This document shows positions 10,324 to 20,068 of a stretch of DNA of 64,000 nucleotides, in pieces. Under the pieces are notes generated by a model. The model was not told the origin of the DNA, did not search any database, and saw only the letters and a list, made by a program, of their open reading frames with translations. Position 1 is the first letter of the stretch. Every line of letters starts with the position of its first letter. The DNA comes from Leucobacter sp. L43 (GTDB lineage Bacteria; Actinomycetota; Actinomycetes; Actinomycetales; Microbacteriaceae), in NCBI RefSeq assembly GCF_016597785.1, contig NZ_JAENJG010000001.1:992001-1056000 (forward strand), in the 5' to 3' direction. The translations under genes and the position numbers were made by a program.

Positions 10324-12174
10324 CTACTCGACCGTGACCGACTTGGCGAGGTTGCGCGGCTGGTCGACGTCGAGCCCCTTCGCGGTCGAGAGCTCGAGAG
10401 CGAACCACTGCAGCGGAATGACCTGCAGGAGCGGCTCGAAGAGGGTGTCGGCCAGCGGCAACCGCACGACGTCGTCCGCGTAGGGCAGCACTGCGGTATC
10501 GCCCTTCTCGACCACGGCGATGACCCGTGCGCCACGGGCGCGGATCTCCTGGATGTTCGAGACGACCTTCGAGTGCATGATCGGCGACGTCCGCGGGCTG
10601 GGAACCAGCACGAACACCGGCTGACCATGATCGATCAACGCGATCGGGCCGTGCTTGAGCTCCCCGGCGGCGAAGCCCTCCGCGTGGATGTAGGCGATCT
10701 CCTTGAGCTTCAAGGCGCCTTCGAGTGCGATCGGATACCCGACGTGACGGCCGAGGAAGAGCACGGACCGCGTGTCCGCCATCCAGTGCGCGAGCTGTGC
10801 GATCTGGTCGCGTGTCTCGATCGCCTCCGCCACCTTCGCCGGCAGCGCCTCGAACTGCTCGACGGCTCGCGTCTGCTCCTCAGCGGAGAACGTTCCGCGA
10901 ACACGCGCGAGATGCAATCCGATGAGGTAGATCGCAGTGATCTGGGCGACGAACGCCTTGGTCGAAGCGACCGCGACCTCGGGGCCGGCGTGGGTGTACA
11001 CCGCAGCGTCCGACTCGCGCGGAATGGTCGCGCTCTGCGTGTTGCAGACCGAGATCGTCGTGACCCCGCGCTCGATGGCGTACTTGACCGCCATCAGGGT
11101 GTCCATGGTCTCGCCCGACTGACTGACCGAGATGACCAGCGTGCGGTCAGAGAGCACCGGGTCGCGGTACCGGAACTCGTGGCTGAGCTGCACCTCGACG
11201 GGAACGCGCGCCCACTGCTCGATGGCGTAGGAACCGACGTGCCCCGCGTACGACGCGGTGCCGCAGGCGATGATGATGATGCGGTCGATCTCGCGCAGGC
11301 GGTCGTCGCCGAGCGCTGTCAGCTCGGGAATCTCGACCCCCGCGCTCGAGATGCGGCCCCGGAGCGTGTTGCCGACGGCGTCCGCCTGCTCGTTGATCTC
11401 CTTGGCCATGAACGACGACCAACCGCCCTTGTCGGACGCGTCAGCATCCCACTCGACCTCGAACTCCTCGAACTCGACCGTGTTGCCGGAGAAGTCGGTC
11501 ACGCGCACCTCGGCGGGCGTGATGATCGCGATGCTGTCTTCTTCGACTGCGACGGCGCGCTTGGTGAACGACACGAAGGCGGCGACGTCCGATCCGAGGA
11601 AGTTCTCGCCATCGCCGAGGCCGATCACGAGCGGTGAGTGATGGCGAGCCGCGAGGACCTTGCCCGGCTCGTCGCGGTGCATCGCGAGCAGCGTGAACGT
11701 GCCGTGCAGGCGTGCGACCACGGCGCGGAAAGCCGTTTCCAGATCGCCCTGACGTGCGACCTCGAGGCCGAGCAGCGCCGCCACGACCTCGGTGTCCGTC
11801 TCGCTCAGCAGCTCAACGCCCGCCGACTCCACTTCGCTGCGCAGCTGCGCGAAGTTCTCGACGATGCCGTTGTGGATCACCGCGAGCTTCCCCTCGTCGC
11901 CCAGATGCGGGTGAGCATTCACATCGGTGGGTCCGCCGTGGGTCGCCCAGCGAGTGTGGCCGATGCCGGTGCCCGAGGCGTCGAGGGGACTCGCCTCGAG
12001 GAGGTCCTCGAGGCGCGCGAGCTTGCCCGAGCGCTTCCGCACGGAGAGCGATCCGTTCGTATCGACGACGGCCACGCCGGCGGAGTCATAGCCCCGGTAT
12101 TCCAGACGTCGAAGCCCGTTCAGCAGTACCTCGACCGTGTCGTTCGGGCCGACATATCCAACGATTCCACACAT
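10324..12174 (-). CDS. glmS: Glutamine--fructose-6-phosphate aminotransferase (isomerizing)
   Basis: A 616-aa enzyme that makes glucosamine-6-phosphate, the entry point to UDP-GlcNAc. It starts with MCGIVGYVG, whose Cys1 (after Met removal) is the glutaminase nucleophile. The N-terminal amidotransferase domain (to about residue 240) is followed by two SIS domains (ACGTASYAGHVG; SVSQSGETMDTLMA) and ends ...LAKSVTVE as in the family. This start is set by the required Cys2 codon. No glmS ribozyme is possible: only 7 nt separate the -10 box from the ATG. glmM is 2.4 kb away. Confidence 0.98.
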   Translation of the reverse strand: MCGIVGYVGPNDTVEVLLNGLRRLEYRGYDSAGVAVVDTNGSLSVRKRSGKLARLEDLLEASPLDASGTGIGHTRWATHGGPTDVNAHPHLGDEGKLAVIHNGIVENFAQLRSEVESAGVELLSETDTEVVAALLGLEVARQGDLETAFRAVVARLHGTFTLLAMHRDEPGKVLAARHHSPLVIGLGDGENFLGSDVAAFVSFTKRAVAVEEDSIAIITPAEVRVTDFSGNTVEFEEFEVEWDADASDKGGWSSFMAKEINEQADAVGNTLRGRISSAGVEIPELTALGDDRLREIDRIIIIACGTASYAGHVGSYAIEQWARVPVEVQLSHEFRYRDPVLSDRTLVISVSQSGETMDTLMAVKYAIERGVTTISVCNTQSATIPRESDAAVYTHAGPEVAVASTKAFVAQITAIYLIGLHLARVRGTFSAEEQTRAVEQFEALPAKVAEAIETRDQIAQLAHWMADTRSVLFLGRHVGYPIALEGALKLKEIAYIHAEGFAAGELKHGPIALIDHGQPVFVLVPSPRTSPIMHSKVVSNIQEIRARGARVIAVVEKGDTAVLPYADDVVRLPLADTLFEPLLQVIPLQWFALELSTAKGLDVDQPRNLAKSVTVE

Positions 12175-12180
12175 GCGGCC

Positions 12181-12187
12181 TAGTTTA
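12181..12187. promoter_or_regulatory. Overlapping divergent -10 boxes of glmS and coaA
   Basis: The heptamer TAGTTTA reads as TAGTTT on the plus strand (20 nt before the coaA ATG) and as TAAACT on the minus strand (7 nt before the glmS ATG). The whole intergenic region is 32 bp. The glmS mRNA would be leaderless; the coaA leader would be about 13 nt. Predicted by pattern only. Confidence 0.45.
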
Positions 12188-12206
12188 GTGGCACCATTGA
12201 TGCACG

Positions 12207-13199
12207 ATGACCCAGAACATCTCCCCTCCCGGTGCAACCGTCACGACCGACACGCACCCGCTCATCCGCCCCGAGTTCACTTCTCCGTTCACGGAGATCG
12301 GCCGCGACGAGTGGGCCCGGTTGGCCGGGGAGACTCCGATGCCGCTCAGCGAGGGCGAGATCGCAGCGTTCCGCGGCCTCGGAGAACCGCTCGACATGGC
12401 GGAGGTGTCTCAGGTGTACCGCCCGCTGAGCCGGTTGATCAACCAGTACGCGATCGCCGCGCGCGAGATGCATCAGCGCACCCGGGGGTTCTTGCAGCGC
12501 GGCGGGGAGCGCCAGAGCCCGTTCGTCATCGGCATCGCGGGGTCGGTCGCCGTCGGCAAGTCCACTGTGGCGAGGATCCTTCGGGATCTGCTGGCGCGCT
12601 GGCCTGAGACGCCGCAGGTGGAGCTCATCACCACCGACGGCTTTCTCTACCCCGCGGCAGAACTCGAACGACGCGGCATCGCCCACCGCAAGGGTTTTCC
12701 GGAGTCCTACGACCGGCGCAGTCTGCTCCGCTTCGTGTCGCAGGTGAAAGCCGGCGTCGATGAGGTCAGGGCGCCCCACTACAGCCACATCGTCTACGAC
12801 ATCGTTCCCGGCGAGTACACCGTCGTCCGCCGGCCCGACATCCTGATCGTCGAGGGACTGAACGTGCTGCAGCCCGCATCGATGGCTCATCCGCTCGCCG
12901 TCAGCGATCTCTTCGACTTCTCCGTGTACGTGGACGCCAGATCCTCCGATATTCAGCGCTGGTACCGGCAGCGGTTCCTGAAACTGCGGGAGAGCGCCTT
13001 CGCCGACCCCAGCTCGCACTTCCGGCGCTTCGCCACCATCGATGACGATGCGGCGCTCGCGATCGCCGACGAGTTCTGGAACAACATCAATGAGCCCAAC
13101 CTCGTCGAGAACATCAGGCCGACGCGGGCGCGGGCGAGTCTCGTGCTCCGCAAGGAGTCCGATCATCGCGTGCAGAAGGTGCTGCTGCGCAAATTGTAG
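12207..13199 (+). CDS. coaA: Type I pantothenate kinase
   Basis: A 330-aa P-loop kinase that phosphorylates pantothenate, the first and controlled step of CoA synthesis. Walker A is GSVAVGKST at residues 112-120; the family motif TTDGFLYP and the [12 protein letters not shown] segment are present. The length is slightly above E. coli CoaA (316 aa) because of a longer N-terminus. It diverges from glmS. Its product CoA is the substrate of AcpS, encoded in the divergent operon. Confidence 0.97.
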   Translation: MTQNISPPGATVTTDTHPLIRPEFTSPFTEIGRDEWARLAGETPMPLSEGEIAAFRGLGEPLDMAEVSQVYRPLSRLINQYAIAAREMHQRTRGFLQRGGERQSPFVIGIAGSVAVGKSTVARILRDLLARWPETPQVELITTDGFLYPAAELERRGIAHRKGFPESYDRRSLLRFVSQVKAGVDEVRAPHYSHIVYDIVPGEYTVVRRPDILIVEGLNVLQPASMAHPLAVSDLFDFSVYVDARSSDIQRWYRQRFLKLRESAFADPSSHFRRFATIDDDAALAIADEFWNNINEPNLVENIRPTRARASLVLRKESDHRVQKVLLRKL

Positions 13200-13245
13200 G
13201 TGGAGCCCCTCGCGGCTCGGCAGGCTCCGGCGCCCCGGCATCGTT

Positions 13246-13251
13246 TACGCT
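13246..13251 (+). promoter_or_regulatory. -10 box of the secreted lysozyme-like gene, leaderless type
   Basis: TACGCT followed by 7 nt and ATG. A GGAGG lies within those 7 nt but only 2 nt before the ATG, too close for normal ribosome binding. Confidence 0.4.
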
Positions 13252-13258
13252 GGAGGCT

Positions 13259-14491
13259 ATGCGTCATCATCGTTCCATTCGTGGCACCCTGATCGCGGGG
13301 CTCGCCGCTTCGCTCGTGCTCGCGGGAACGATACCGGCGATCGCCGTCGACGGCAGCGCGAGCGACTACCCCACGTGGTCGGAGGTGCGGGCGGCCCAGG
13401 ACTCCGAAGCCGCCGCCGAAGCCGAGTACGCGCGTCTGCAGCGTGCACTGCAGCAGTCCAGCGATGAAGCGACGGCCGCGACGTCGGCTGCAGCGAGTGC
13501 CCATGGCCGCGCGAGAGAGGCGCGCGAGGCGGTCGACGCAGCGGTCGCCCGTGAAGCGGCATTGCAATCGCGCATCGAGCAGGCCGAGCAGTCGTTCGGT
13601 GACAATGATGAGGCGGTCGGCCGCATGGTCTCCTGGATGTACACCAACGGCACGGGGCTCGCGAGTGCGAGCGCACTCGCGACCGCGTCCGATCCCGAGG
13701 AGTTCATGGCGAAGTTCAGCATGTCGTCTCAGGTATCAGGCACCTGGAACGGCATCGCGGAACGTGCGAAGACGGAGGTCAATTCGGCGGCATCCCTCCA
13801 CGACCAGGCTGCGGACGCGAAACGCGAGCGGGAGCGTCTGGCCGACGAGGCCGAGGCTGCCGCTGCATCGGCGGACCGGGCGCAGCAGGATTCGGACGCC
13901 GCAGTCGCACGCGCGGGTGAGCGGAGCGAGACGATGTACGCCCAGTTGGCCGCCCTGCGCGGTACGACGGCTGAAGCGGAGCGTCAGTATCAGATCGGCC
14001 TGCAGGTGGCCGAGCAGGCCGCAGAGCAGGAGCGGCAGCGCGAGGAGGCGGCGCGGCAGCAGGAAGAGCGCGACCGCACTGCGAATCCCCCGGCGGAGCC
14101 TCCTGCGGGCGGGTCGGAGTCACCCGGGGGCACCGATCCCGGCACGGGCGGCGGCGATCCGGCCGGCGGTGTCGGCGTCGACCCGGCCGGCGCCCAGGCC
14201 CACGCTCGTTCGTCGCTCGGCGCCTACGGTTGGGGTGACGACCAGTTCTCCTGCCTCGTCCCGCTCTGGAACGGGGAATCTGGCTGGCGCGCCGATGCGC
14301 TCAACCCCTACAGCGGCGCATACGGCATCCCCCAGTCTCTGCCTGCCGAGAAGATGGCCACTGCTGGCCCCGACTGGCGGACGAACGGCAACACGCAAGT
14401 GGACTGGGGTCTCGCCTACATCCAGGCGGCATACGGGAGCCCGTGCGCGGCCTGGGGCGCTTGGCAGGCGCGAGATCCGCACTGGTACTGA
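13259..14491 (+). CDS. Secreted coiled-coil protein with lysozyme-like (APF/transglycosylase-type) domain
   Basis: A 410-aa protein. Residues 1-30 form a signal peptide (basic start, hydrophobic core, AIA before the mature VDGSAS). Residues about 45-270 are Ala/Glu/Arg/Gln-rich and should form long coiled coils, followed by a Gly/Pro-rich linker (about 275-310). The last 90 residues contain LWNGESGWRADALNPYSGAY and GIPQSLP, the lysozyme-like fold of actinobacterial transglycosylase/aggregation-promoting-factor proteins; Glu in NGESGW is the probable catalytic acid. It probably cuts or binds peptidoglycan outside the cell. The coiled-coil plus lytic-domain layout resembles cell-separation hydrolases. 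Confidence 0.8.
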   Translation: MRHHRSIRGTLIAGLAASLVLAGTIPAIAVDGSASDYPTWSEVRAAQDSEAAAEAEYARLQRALQQSSDEATAATSAAASAHGRAREAREAVDAAVAREAALQSRIEQAEQSFGDNDEAVGRMVSWMYTNGTGLASASALATASDPEEFMAKFSMSSQVSGTWNGIAERAKTEVNSAASLHDQAADAKRERERLADEAEAAAASADRAQQDSDAAVARAGERSETMYAQLAALRGTTAEAERQYQIGLQVAEQAAEQERQREEAARQQEERDRTANPPAEPPAGGSESPGGTDPGTGGGDPAGGVGVDPAGAQAHARSSLGAYGWGDDQFSCLVPLWNGESGWRADALNPYSGAYGIPQSLPAEKMATAGPDWRTNGNTQVDWGLAYIQAAYGSPCAAWGAWQARDPHWY

Positions 14492-14540
14492 CGCGGCTCC
14501 GACCGGCGCTGCGCGGGAGCGCCGAGGCCCGCTCAGCAGA

Positions 14541-14583
14541 AACGCCGGCGCCCCGACCCCCGGAGGGGTCGAGCGCCGGCGTT
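14541..14583. terminator. Bidirectional hairpin terminator
   Basis: AACGCCGGCGC and GCGCCGGCGTT outer arms (11 bp) with an inner CGACCCC/GGGGTCG stem and a small internal loop. It lies between the convergent lysozyme-like gene and glmM and can serve both. Confidence 0.8.
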
Positions 14584-14593
14584 GTGCGAAGCT

Positions 14594-15943
14594 TCAGACG
14601 GCGAGACGTTCGAGCACGATGCCCGCGAGATCATCGGCGAGTCGCTGTGCATCCTCCGCATGCTCGGCTTCCACCATCACGCGGACGACCGGCTCGGTGC
14701 CGGAGGGGCGAAGGAGCACTCGTCCGTTGCCCGCGAGCGCGATCTCGGCCTGACGCACCGCCTGCTGCAGCACCTCATCGCCGTGCACACCGGTGCGATC
14801 GACTCCGCGAACGTTCACGAGCACCTGCGGGTACACCGTCATGCAGGTGGCGAGCTCCGCAAGCGACTTCCCGGTGCGCACGACCTCTGCGGCGATGTGA
14901 AGACCGGTCAGGATCCCGTCGCCCGTCGTCGCGTGATCGCTCATGATCACGTGACCCGACTGCTCCCCGCCGAGGGAATACCCCTCGGCGTTAATCGCCT
15001 CGAGCACGTACCGGTCGCCGACGCCCGTCTCGACCACGTCGATGCCGTTGTCTGCCATCGCGAGCTTCAGGCCGAGGTTCGACATCACTGTGGCGACGAG
15101 CGTGTTGCGGACGAGCTTTCCGCGGCGCGCCATCGACAGTGCGAGGATCGCCATGATCATGTCGCCGTCGACGACCTCGCCGGCAGCGTCCACGGCCAGG
15201 CAGCGATCGGCATCGCCGTCGTGCGCGATCCCCAGATCGGCGCCGTGCTCGATGACCGCGGCGGCCAGCGGCTGGAGATGCGTGGATCCCACGCCGTCGT
15301 TGATGTTGAAACCATCGGGGTCGTTGCCGATGACGGTGACGCGCGCCCCAGCATCGGTGAACACGTCGGGCGAGATGCCGGCCGCTGCGCCGTGCGCGCA
15401 GTCGAGCACGACGTGAACTCCGTCGAGGCGCGTACCCTCGAGCGTCCCGAGCAGATGCACGAGGTACCGATCCTCCGCATCCGCGAAACGGCGGATGCGT
15501 CCGACCTCCCGGCCGGTGACGGCCACGACCGGACCGTCCATCGCGGATTCGATCTCGTCCTCGACGTCATCCGCGAGCTTGCGACCGCCCTCGGCGAAGA
15601 ACTTGATCCCGTTGTCCGCTGCCGGATTGTGCGAGGCCGAGACCATGACGCCGAAATCGGCGCCGGTGTCTGCCACGAGATAGGCCGCCGCCGGAGTCGG
15701 GATCACGCCGGCGTCGAGCACGTCGACGCCCGCAGAAGCGAGACCGGCAGAGACTGCCGCGGAGATGAACTCGCCGGAGACGCGCGGATCGCGCGCAACG
15801 ACGGCCACAGCACGACGGCTCTCGCCCCGGGCAGAACGCCCGAGAACGAGAGCCGCAGCGCGAGCGAGGCTGAGGGCCAGCTCGGCAGTCACATCGACGC
15901 CAGCCAGCCCTCGAACCCCATCGGTGCCAAATAGGCGTCCCAT
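14594..15943 (-). CDS. glmM: Phosphoglucosamine mutase
   Basis: A 449-aa alpha-D-phosphohexomutase that converts glucosamine-6-phosphate to glucosamine-1-phosphate. It has FGTDGVRG at the start, the phosphoserine loop SASHNP at 102-107 (active Ser104), the Mg-binding DGDADR and the phosphate-binding RPSGTEP near the C-terminus. Normal length. It starts 17 nt after rpsI on the same strand, so it may be read through from the rplM-rpsI transcript, a common bacterial arrangement. Confidence 0.98.
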   Translation of the reverse strand: MGRLFGTDGVRGLAGVDVTAELALSLARAAALVLGRSARGESRRAVAVVARDPRVSGEFISAAVSAGLASAGVDVLDAGVIPTPAAAYLVADTGADFGVMVSASHNPAADNGIKFFAEGGRKLADDVEDEIESAMDGPVVAVTGREVGRIRRFADAEDRYLVHLLGTLEGTRLDGVHVVLDCAHGAAAGISPDVFTDAGARVTVIGNDPDGFNINDGVGSTHLQPLAAAVIEHGADLGIAHDGDADRCLAVDAAGEVVDGDMIMAILALSMARRGKLVRNTLVATVMSNLGLKLAMADNGIDVVETGVGDRYVLEAINAEGYSLGGEQSGHVIMSDHATTGDGILTGLHIAAEVVRTGKSLAELATCMTVYPQVLVNVRGVDRTGVHGDEVLQQAVRQAEIALAGNGRVLLRPSGTEPVVRVMVEAEHAEDAQRLADDLAGIVLERLAV

Positions 15944-15960
15944 GTGTTGGAAGCCTCGAT

Positions 15961-16440
15961 TTAGCGCTTCGAGTACTGCGGCGCCTTGCGGGCCTTCTTG
16001 AGACCGGCCTTCTTGCGCTCCTTGATGCGCGCATCGCGGCTCAGGAAGCCGGCCTTCTTCAGGGTCGCGCGGTTGTGCTCTTCGTCGATCTCATTCAGCG
16101 CACGAGCGATCGCGAGACGCAGCGCGCCAGCCTGGCCCGAGGGGCCGCCGCCGCCGATGCGAGCGATGATGTCGTACGAGCCGTTCAGCTCGAGAGCGGT
16201 GAACGGATCGGTGATGAGCTGCTGGTGCAGCTTGTTCGGGAAGTACTCCGCGAACTCGCGTCCGTTCACCGTGAAGGTGCCCGAACCGGGGATGAGGCGC
16301 ACGCGGGCGATGGCCTGCTTGCGGCGGCCCACTGCTGCACCGGGAACGGTGAGCGCGGGACGGGGCGACGCGACGGCGGCCTGGCCGGCCGGCGTCTCGG
16401 TGGTGTAGCTCTCGGTGGCCACGGTCTGCTCTTCAGTCAC
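15961..16440 (-). CDS. rpsI: Ribosomal protein S9
   Basis: A 159-aa protein: a 35-residue acidic/Ala-rich extension, then the S9 core beginning [17 protein letters not shown] and ending [11 protein letters not shown], whose C-terminal tail reaches the P-site tRNA. The GTG start is the first plausible one after rplM. It forms the rplM-rpsI pair normal in bacteria. Confidence 0.97.
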   Translation of the reverse strand: MTEEQTVATESYTTETPAGQAAVASPRPALTVPGAAVGRRKQAIARVRLIPGSGTFTVNGREFAEYFPNKLHQQLITDPFTALELNGSYDIIARIGGGGPSGQAGALRLAIARALNEIDEEHNRATLKKAGFLSRDARIKERKKAGLKKARKAPQYSKR

Positions 16441-16473
16441 TGTGAATTCTCTCTCTGAGGTCTCGGGGCGCGA

Positions 16474-16920
16474 TTACTGCGCGACCTGGCCGAAGGTGTA
16501 GGGGGTGGGCTGCTGAGCAGCGTGCGGGTGCTCAGCACCTGCGTACACCTTCAGCTTGCGGAACAGATCGGCGCCGAGCGAGTTCTTCGGAAGCATGCCG
16601 CGGATGGCCTTCTCGACCGCGCGCTCCGGGTTCTTCTCGAGCAGCTCGGTGTAGCTGACCGAACGGAGACCGCCCGGGTAGCCCGAGTGACGGTAGGCGC
16701 GCTTGTTCTTCGCCTTGTTCCCGGTCAGCACGACCTTGTCGGCATTGATGATGACCACGTAGTCGCCCATGTCCATGTGGGGCGCGAAGGTGGTCTTGTG
16801 CTTGCCGCGGAGCAGAGCCGCTGCGTGCGATGCGAGGCGACCGAGCACCACGTCGGCTGCGTCGATGACGACCCAATCGTGCTTCTGCTCGGCGGCCTTC
16901 GGTGAATACGTGCGAGTCAC
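16474..16920 (-). CDS. rplM: Ribosomal protein L13
   Basis: A 148-aa protein with [17 protein letters not shown], the [10 protein letters not shown] segment and [11 protein letters not shown], all L13 hallmarks. The GTG start is chosen because the family begins RTYSPKA; the much longer open frame upstream has no similarity. A leader of about 115 nt with a conserved hairpin precedes it. Confidence 0.97.
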   Translation of the reverse strand: MTRTYSPKAAEQKHDWVVIDAADVVLGRLASHAAALLRGKHKTTFAPHMDMGDYVVIINADKVVLTGNKAKNKRAYRHSGYPGGLRSVSYTELLEKNPERAVEKAIRGMLPKNSLGADLFRKLKVYAGAEHPHAAQQPTPYTFGQVAQ

Positions 16921-17019
16921 TTGTGTGCTGCTTTCTGTCGAATTGGAGGAGTTCGTGAATCCCACTCCGGTGCGTGGTCCCCGAGGGGTGCGCGCGCGGC
17001 TGGAGGGCTCAACAAATCG

Positions 17020-17047
17020 GGTGCTTTCGCACCAAAGATCAACACTA
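17020..17047 (-). promoter_or_regulatory. rplM promoter -10 and 5'-end leader hairpin
   Basis: On the minus strand TAGTGT (17042-17047) runs into TGATCTTT and then a hairpin GGTGC-GAAA-GCACC (17020-17033). The transcript would start just before the hairpin. The 14-mer at 17029-17042 is identical to one at the infA promoter. No good -35 box is seen; the upstream region overlaps the end of truA. Confidence 0.55.
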
Positions 17048-17072
17048 GCACAGAACGGACGCCGGGGCCCGC

Positions 17073-17966
17073 TCAGTCGATCGCGCTGCGGCGCGCTCGT
17101 GTCGCCGCGGCGCGCGCCTCGAGGGCATCGTTCGGCGGATACGCGATCTCCTCGAGCGAGAGCCCGTGTGCCGGCATCACCGTGAAGCGGCTCGTCCGCG
17201 CGCGCGCATCGCGGAGCGCGACGAGCTCCTCGTGATCGATGCGTCCGCTTCCGACCGCGACGACCGCTCCGATGAGCGCACGCACCATCGAGTGGCAGAA
17301 TGCGTCGGCCTCGATCCGAGCGGCGTACGCGCCGTCTTCCGCGCGCCTCCACTCGAAGCGCAGGAGGTCGCGCACGGCCGTCGCCCCCTCGCGGGCTTTG
17401 CAGAACGTGGTGAAGTCGTTGAGACCGAGCAGCTCGTCTGACGCGCGTTGCACGGCGTCGAAGTCGAGGGGGCGTGGAACCTCGGCCGTGTACCGCGCGA
17501 CCAGAGGATCCTTCCGCATTCCAGCCCCGATGAGTCGATACTCGTACCTGCGCCTGAGCGCGGAGAAGCGGGCATCGAAGGCCGCGGGGACGACGTGCGC
17601 CGAGTGCACGACGACGTCCGGGGCTCCACGGCTGACGATCCCGGTCAGCTTCCGCGCGCGAAGGCGGGCGAGCTCGGGGGCTTCCCAGGCGGGTTCCTCA
17701 GGTCGGCGCCGCGCGGTCCATTTCTCGAGTTGCGCAGGGGTGACGTCCAGATGCGCCACTTGACCACGCGCGTGCACTCCTGCATCGGTGCGCCCACCGA
17801 CGGTGAGGCGCACGGAGGCGGGGTCGTCGACCCGCAGCAGCATTGCGAGGGCGCCTTCCAGGCTCCCCTGCACGGTGCGCAGGCCCGGCTGTGCGGCCCA
17901 ACCCGAGAAATCGGTGCCGTCGTACGAGAGATCGAGCCGCAGGCGTACCGAAGCAGAGTGGTGCAT
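17073..17966 (-). CDS. truA: tRNA pseudouridine(38-40) synthase TruA
   Basis: A 297-aa enzyme that forms pseudouridine at positions 38-40 of the tRNA anticodon arm. Catalytic Asp61 is in [10 protein letters not shown], and [11 protein letters not shown] and [16 protein letters not shown] segments are present. It precedes rplM-rpsI, a common order in actinobacteria. A 97-bp divergent region separates it from the acyltransferase gene. Confidence 0.96.
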   Translation of the reverse strand: MHHSASVRLRLDLSYDGTDFSGWAAQPGLRTVQGSLEGALAMLLRVDDPASVRLTVGGRTDAGVHARGQVAHLDVTPAQLEKWTARRRPEEPAWEAPELARLRARKLTGIVSRGAPDVVVHSAHVVPAAFDARFSALRRRYEYRLIGAGMRKDPLVARYTAEVPRPLDFDAVQRASDELLGLNDFTTFCKAREGATAVRDLLRFEWRRAEDGAYAARIEADAFCHSMVRALIGAVVAVGSGRIDHEELVALRDARARTSRFTVMPAHGLSLEEIAYPPNDALEARAAATRARRSAID

Positions 17967-18063
17967 GCATCGATCCTGCCAGATGCCTCAGCGTGCCGGT
18001 CAGGGCGCAACGTACACTGGATGCCCGAGGCGCCCCGGCCGGGACCGCGCCGCACTCGACACT

Positions 18064-19965
18064 ATGACTCAGACTCCTCCGACACGTGCACTCCCCCGCG
18101 CCGACCGGCTCGGGGGGCTCGACGGTCTCCGCGCCATCGCGGTCGGCCTCGTGCTCTGCTACCACCTCTTCCCCGGCCCACTGCCCGGCGGGTTTCTGGG
18201 CGTCGACATCTTCTTCGTCATCAGCGGCTTTCTGATCACCACGCTGCTGCTGCGAGAGCATGCGAGCACGGGGCGAATCCGGCTCGGTCACTTCTGGCGA
18301 CGTCGCGCTCGACGTCTGCTCCCAGCGCTCGGGCTGGTGCTCGCGGTCTCGACAGCCGTCGCGGTGCTCGTCGACCGCGACCTCCTCGTCGGAATCGGAC
18401 GTCAGATCGCGGGCGCCGCATTCTTCGTCGGCAACTGGACCTCGATCGCGGCCGGCGCCGACTACTTCGCGCGAGACGCTCCCGAGCTCTTCCGCAACAC
18501 CTGGTCCTTGGCGATCGAGGAGCAGTACTACATCGTTCTCCCGCTCCTGCTGCTCGTCATCGTCAGGATCCGGGGCCGCGTGCTGCGCGCGCTCCCCCTC
18601 GTCGCGCTCGGCACGGCCTCCGCGTTCCTCATGATCGCGCTCTCCGCTGGCGGTGCTGAGCCGACCCGGGTGTACTTCGGTTCCGATACGCACTCGTTCG
18701 GGCTCGCGTTCGGCGCGGCCCTCGCGCTCCTCACGACAGGAAGGTCGTCCGAGCTGCCGCACCGGGGACCTGGCCGGTTCGCCCAGCTCGCGTTGACCGG
18801 TATCGCCCTGGCCGGGCTCGGCGTACTGGGCTGGCTCGCGGTGACCCTGCAGGAGGGCGGCGAGCAGAGCTTCGCCTGGGGCTTCCAGCTGGCTTCCCTC
18901 GCCGCACTCCTGACCGTGTGGGCGGTGACGAGGCCGGGCGCATGGATCGGTGCAGCGCTCGACGCACGGCCTTTGCGGTGGATCGGAGAGCGCTCGTACG
19001 GCATCTACCTCTGGCACTGGCCGTTGCTGCTGCTCGTCGCAGCGCGCCTCGGAACGGGATCGCCGTGGATCGTTGGCGTCGTGACGTTGGCGCTGACGCT
19101 CATCACGGCGGCGCTCTCGTTCCGATACATCGAGGAGCCCGTGAGACGGTTCGGCCTCAGGCGTTCACTCATGCTCCTGGCGCGGCCCGACCGAGCGGTC
19201 CGAGGCCGAAGGATTGTTCCGGCCGTGGTGGCTGCTGTGCTGGTCCTCACCGTGCCGGCCACGGTGTTCGCCGTCGCCACGGCGCCCGCGCAGACCTCAG
19301 CAGCAGATGCTGTAGAACGAGGCGCAGCCGCGCGCGATGCGTCGCAGTCGGAGGCGTCTGAGGCAGCGGGTGCCGACGACGGACCGAACGCGAGCTCAGG
19401 TGCCGCCGCCGCGGGCGAGAGCTCGCCGAAGCCCGACGAGTCGATCGCTCCCGCCGGTGCAGACATGAGCGCCATCGGAGACTCGGTGATGCTGGCGAGT
19501 CTCCCCGAGCTCGAGGAGCGTTTTCCGGGCATAGCGATCGACGCATCCGTATCGCGCAGCATGGGAGCCGGCGTCGCACTCGCATCGGAGCAGGCGGGTA
19601 CCGACGTCCTGCGCCCCGTGCTCCTCGTCGGCCTCGGGACCAACGGGCCCGTGCGACCCGAAGAACTCGACAGCCTGCGACAGTCGGCTGGCGACCGGCT
19701 CATCGTGCTCGTCAACGCGCACGCGGATCGCGAGTGGATTCCCGGCGTCAACGACGCGCTCACGGCCTACGCCGACACCCATCGCGGTGTCGTCGTGGCC
19801 GATTGGGAGGGGACGATCTCCGCCGCCCCGCCGTCCGCGCTCGCGGGCGACGGGATCCACCCGAACCCGAGCGGCGGCGAACTCTACGCCGACTGCGTGG
19901 AGAACGCTCTCGAAGAGCTGCAGCGCCCCGGCGAGGGCATCGGCTACGCGTTGCCGCGCCGCTGA
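18064..19965 (+). CDS. OafA/YrhL-type membrane acyltransferase with C-terminal SGNH-like domain
   Basis: A 633-aa protein. The N-terminal part is an acyltransferase-3 domain with about ten membrane helices: LDGLRAIAVGLVLCYHLFPG holds the conserved His, then GGFLGVDIFFVISGFLIT and the FWRRRARRLLPAL motif. After an Ala/Ser/Glu-rich linker (about residues 410-465) comes an SGNH-like domain with AIGDSVM near 472 and DGIHPNPSGG near 595. Such proteins O-acetylate cell-surface sugars or peptidoglycan. The ATG is the first one in frame with similarity; TACACT at 18013-18018 may be its -10 box. Confidence 0.88.
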   Translation: MTQTPPTRALPRADRLGGLDGLRAIAVGLVLCYHLFPGPLPGGFLGVDIFFVISGFLITTLLLREHASTGRIRLGHFWRRRARRLLPALGLVLAVSTAVAVLVDRDLLVGIGRQIAGAAFFVGNWTSIAAGADYFARDAPELFRNTWSLAIEEQYYIVLPLLLLVIVRIRGRVLRALPLVALGTASAFLMIALSAGGAEPTRVYFGSDTHSFGLAFGAALALLTTGRSSELPHRGPGRFAQLALTGIALAGLGVLGWLAVTLQEGGEQSFAWGFQLASLAALLTVWAVTRPGAWIGAALDARPLRWIGERSYGIYLWHWPLLLLVAARLGTGSPWIVGVVTLALTLITAALSFRYIEEPVRRFGLRRSLMLLARPDRAVRGRRIVPAVVAAVLVLTVPATVFAVATAPAQTSAADAVERGAAARDASQSEASEAAGADDGPNASSGAAAAGESSPKPDESIAPAGADMSAIGDSVMLASLPELEERFPGIAIDASVSRSMGAGVALASEQAGTDVLRPVLLVGLGTNGPVRPEELDSLRQSAGDRLIVLVNAHADREWIPGVNDALTAYADTHRGVVVADWEGTISAAPPSALAGDGIHPNPSGGELYADCVENALEELQRPGEGIGYALPRR

Positions 19966-20010
19966 CCGAACCCCGTCGCGGGAGATACGGCAACCGGCGC
20001 CCCTGCAACC

Positions 20011-20050
20011 CGAAAGCCCCCGGTGCGCAGAACGGCAACGGGGGCTTTCG
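20011..20050. terminator. Bidirectional hairpin terminator
   Basis: Perfect 12-bp arms CGAAAGCCCCCG and CGGGGGCTTTCG around a 16-nt loop, between the convergent acyltransferase gene and rplQ. It ends the alpha operon. Confidence 0.85.
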
Positions 20051-20068
20051 AACAGTCGAACGAGGAGG

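Noticed and set aside
9265-11637. 790-codon open frame antisense to tsaE-acpS-glmS
   Set aside because: Shadow frame over three firmly identified genes.
12175-12206. glmS ribozyme/riboswitch upstream of glmS
   Set aside because: Only 32 bp separate glmS from coaA, far too short, and glmS appears leaderless.
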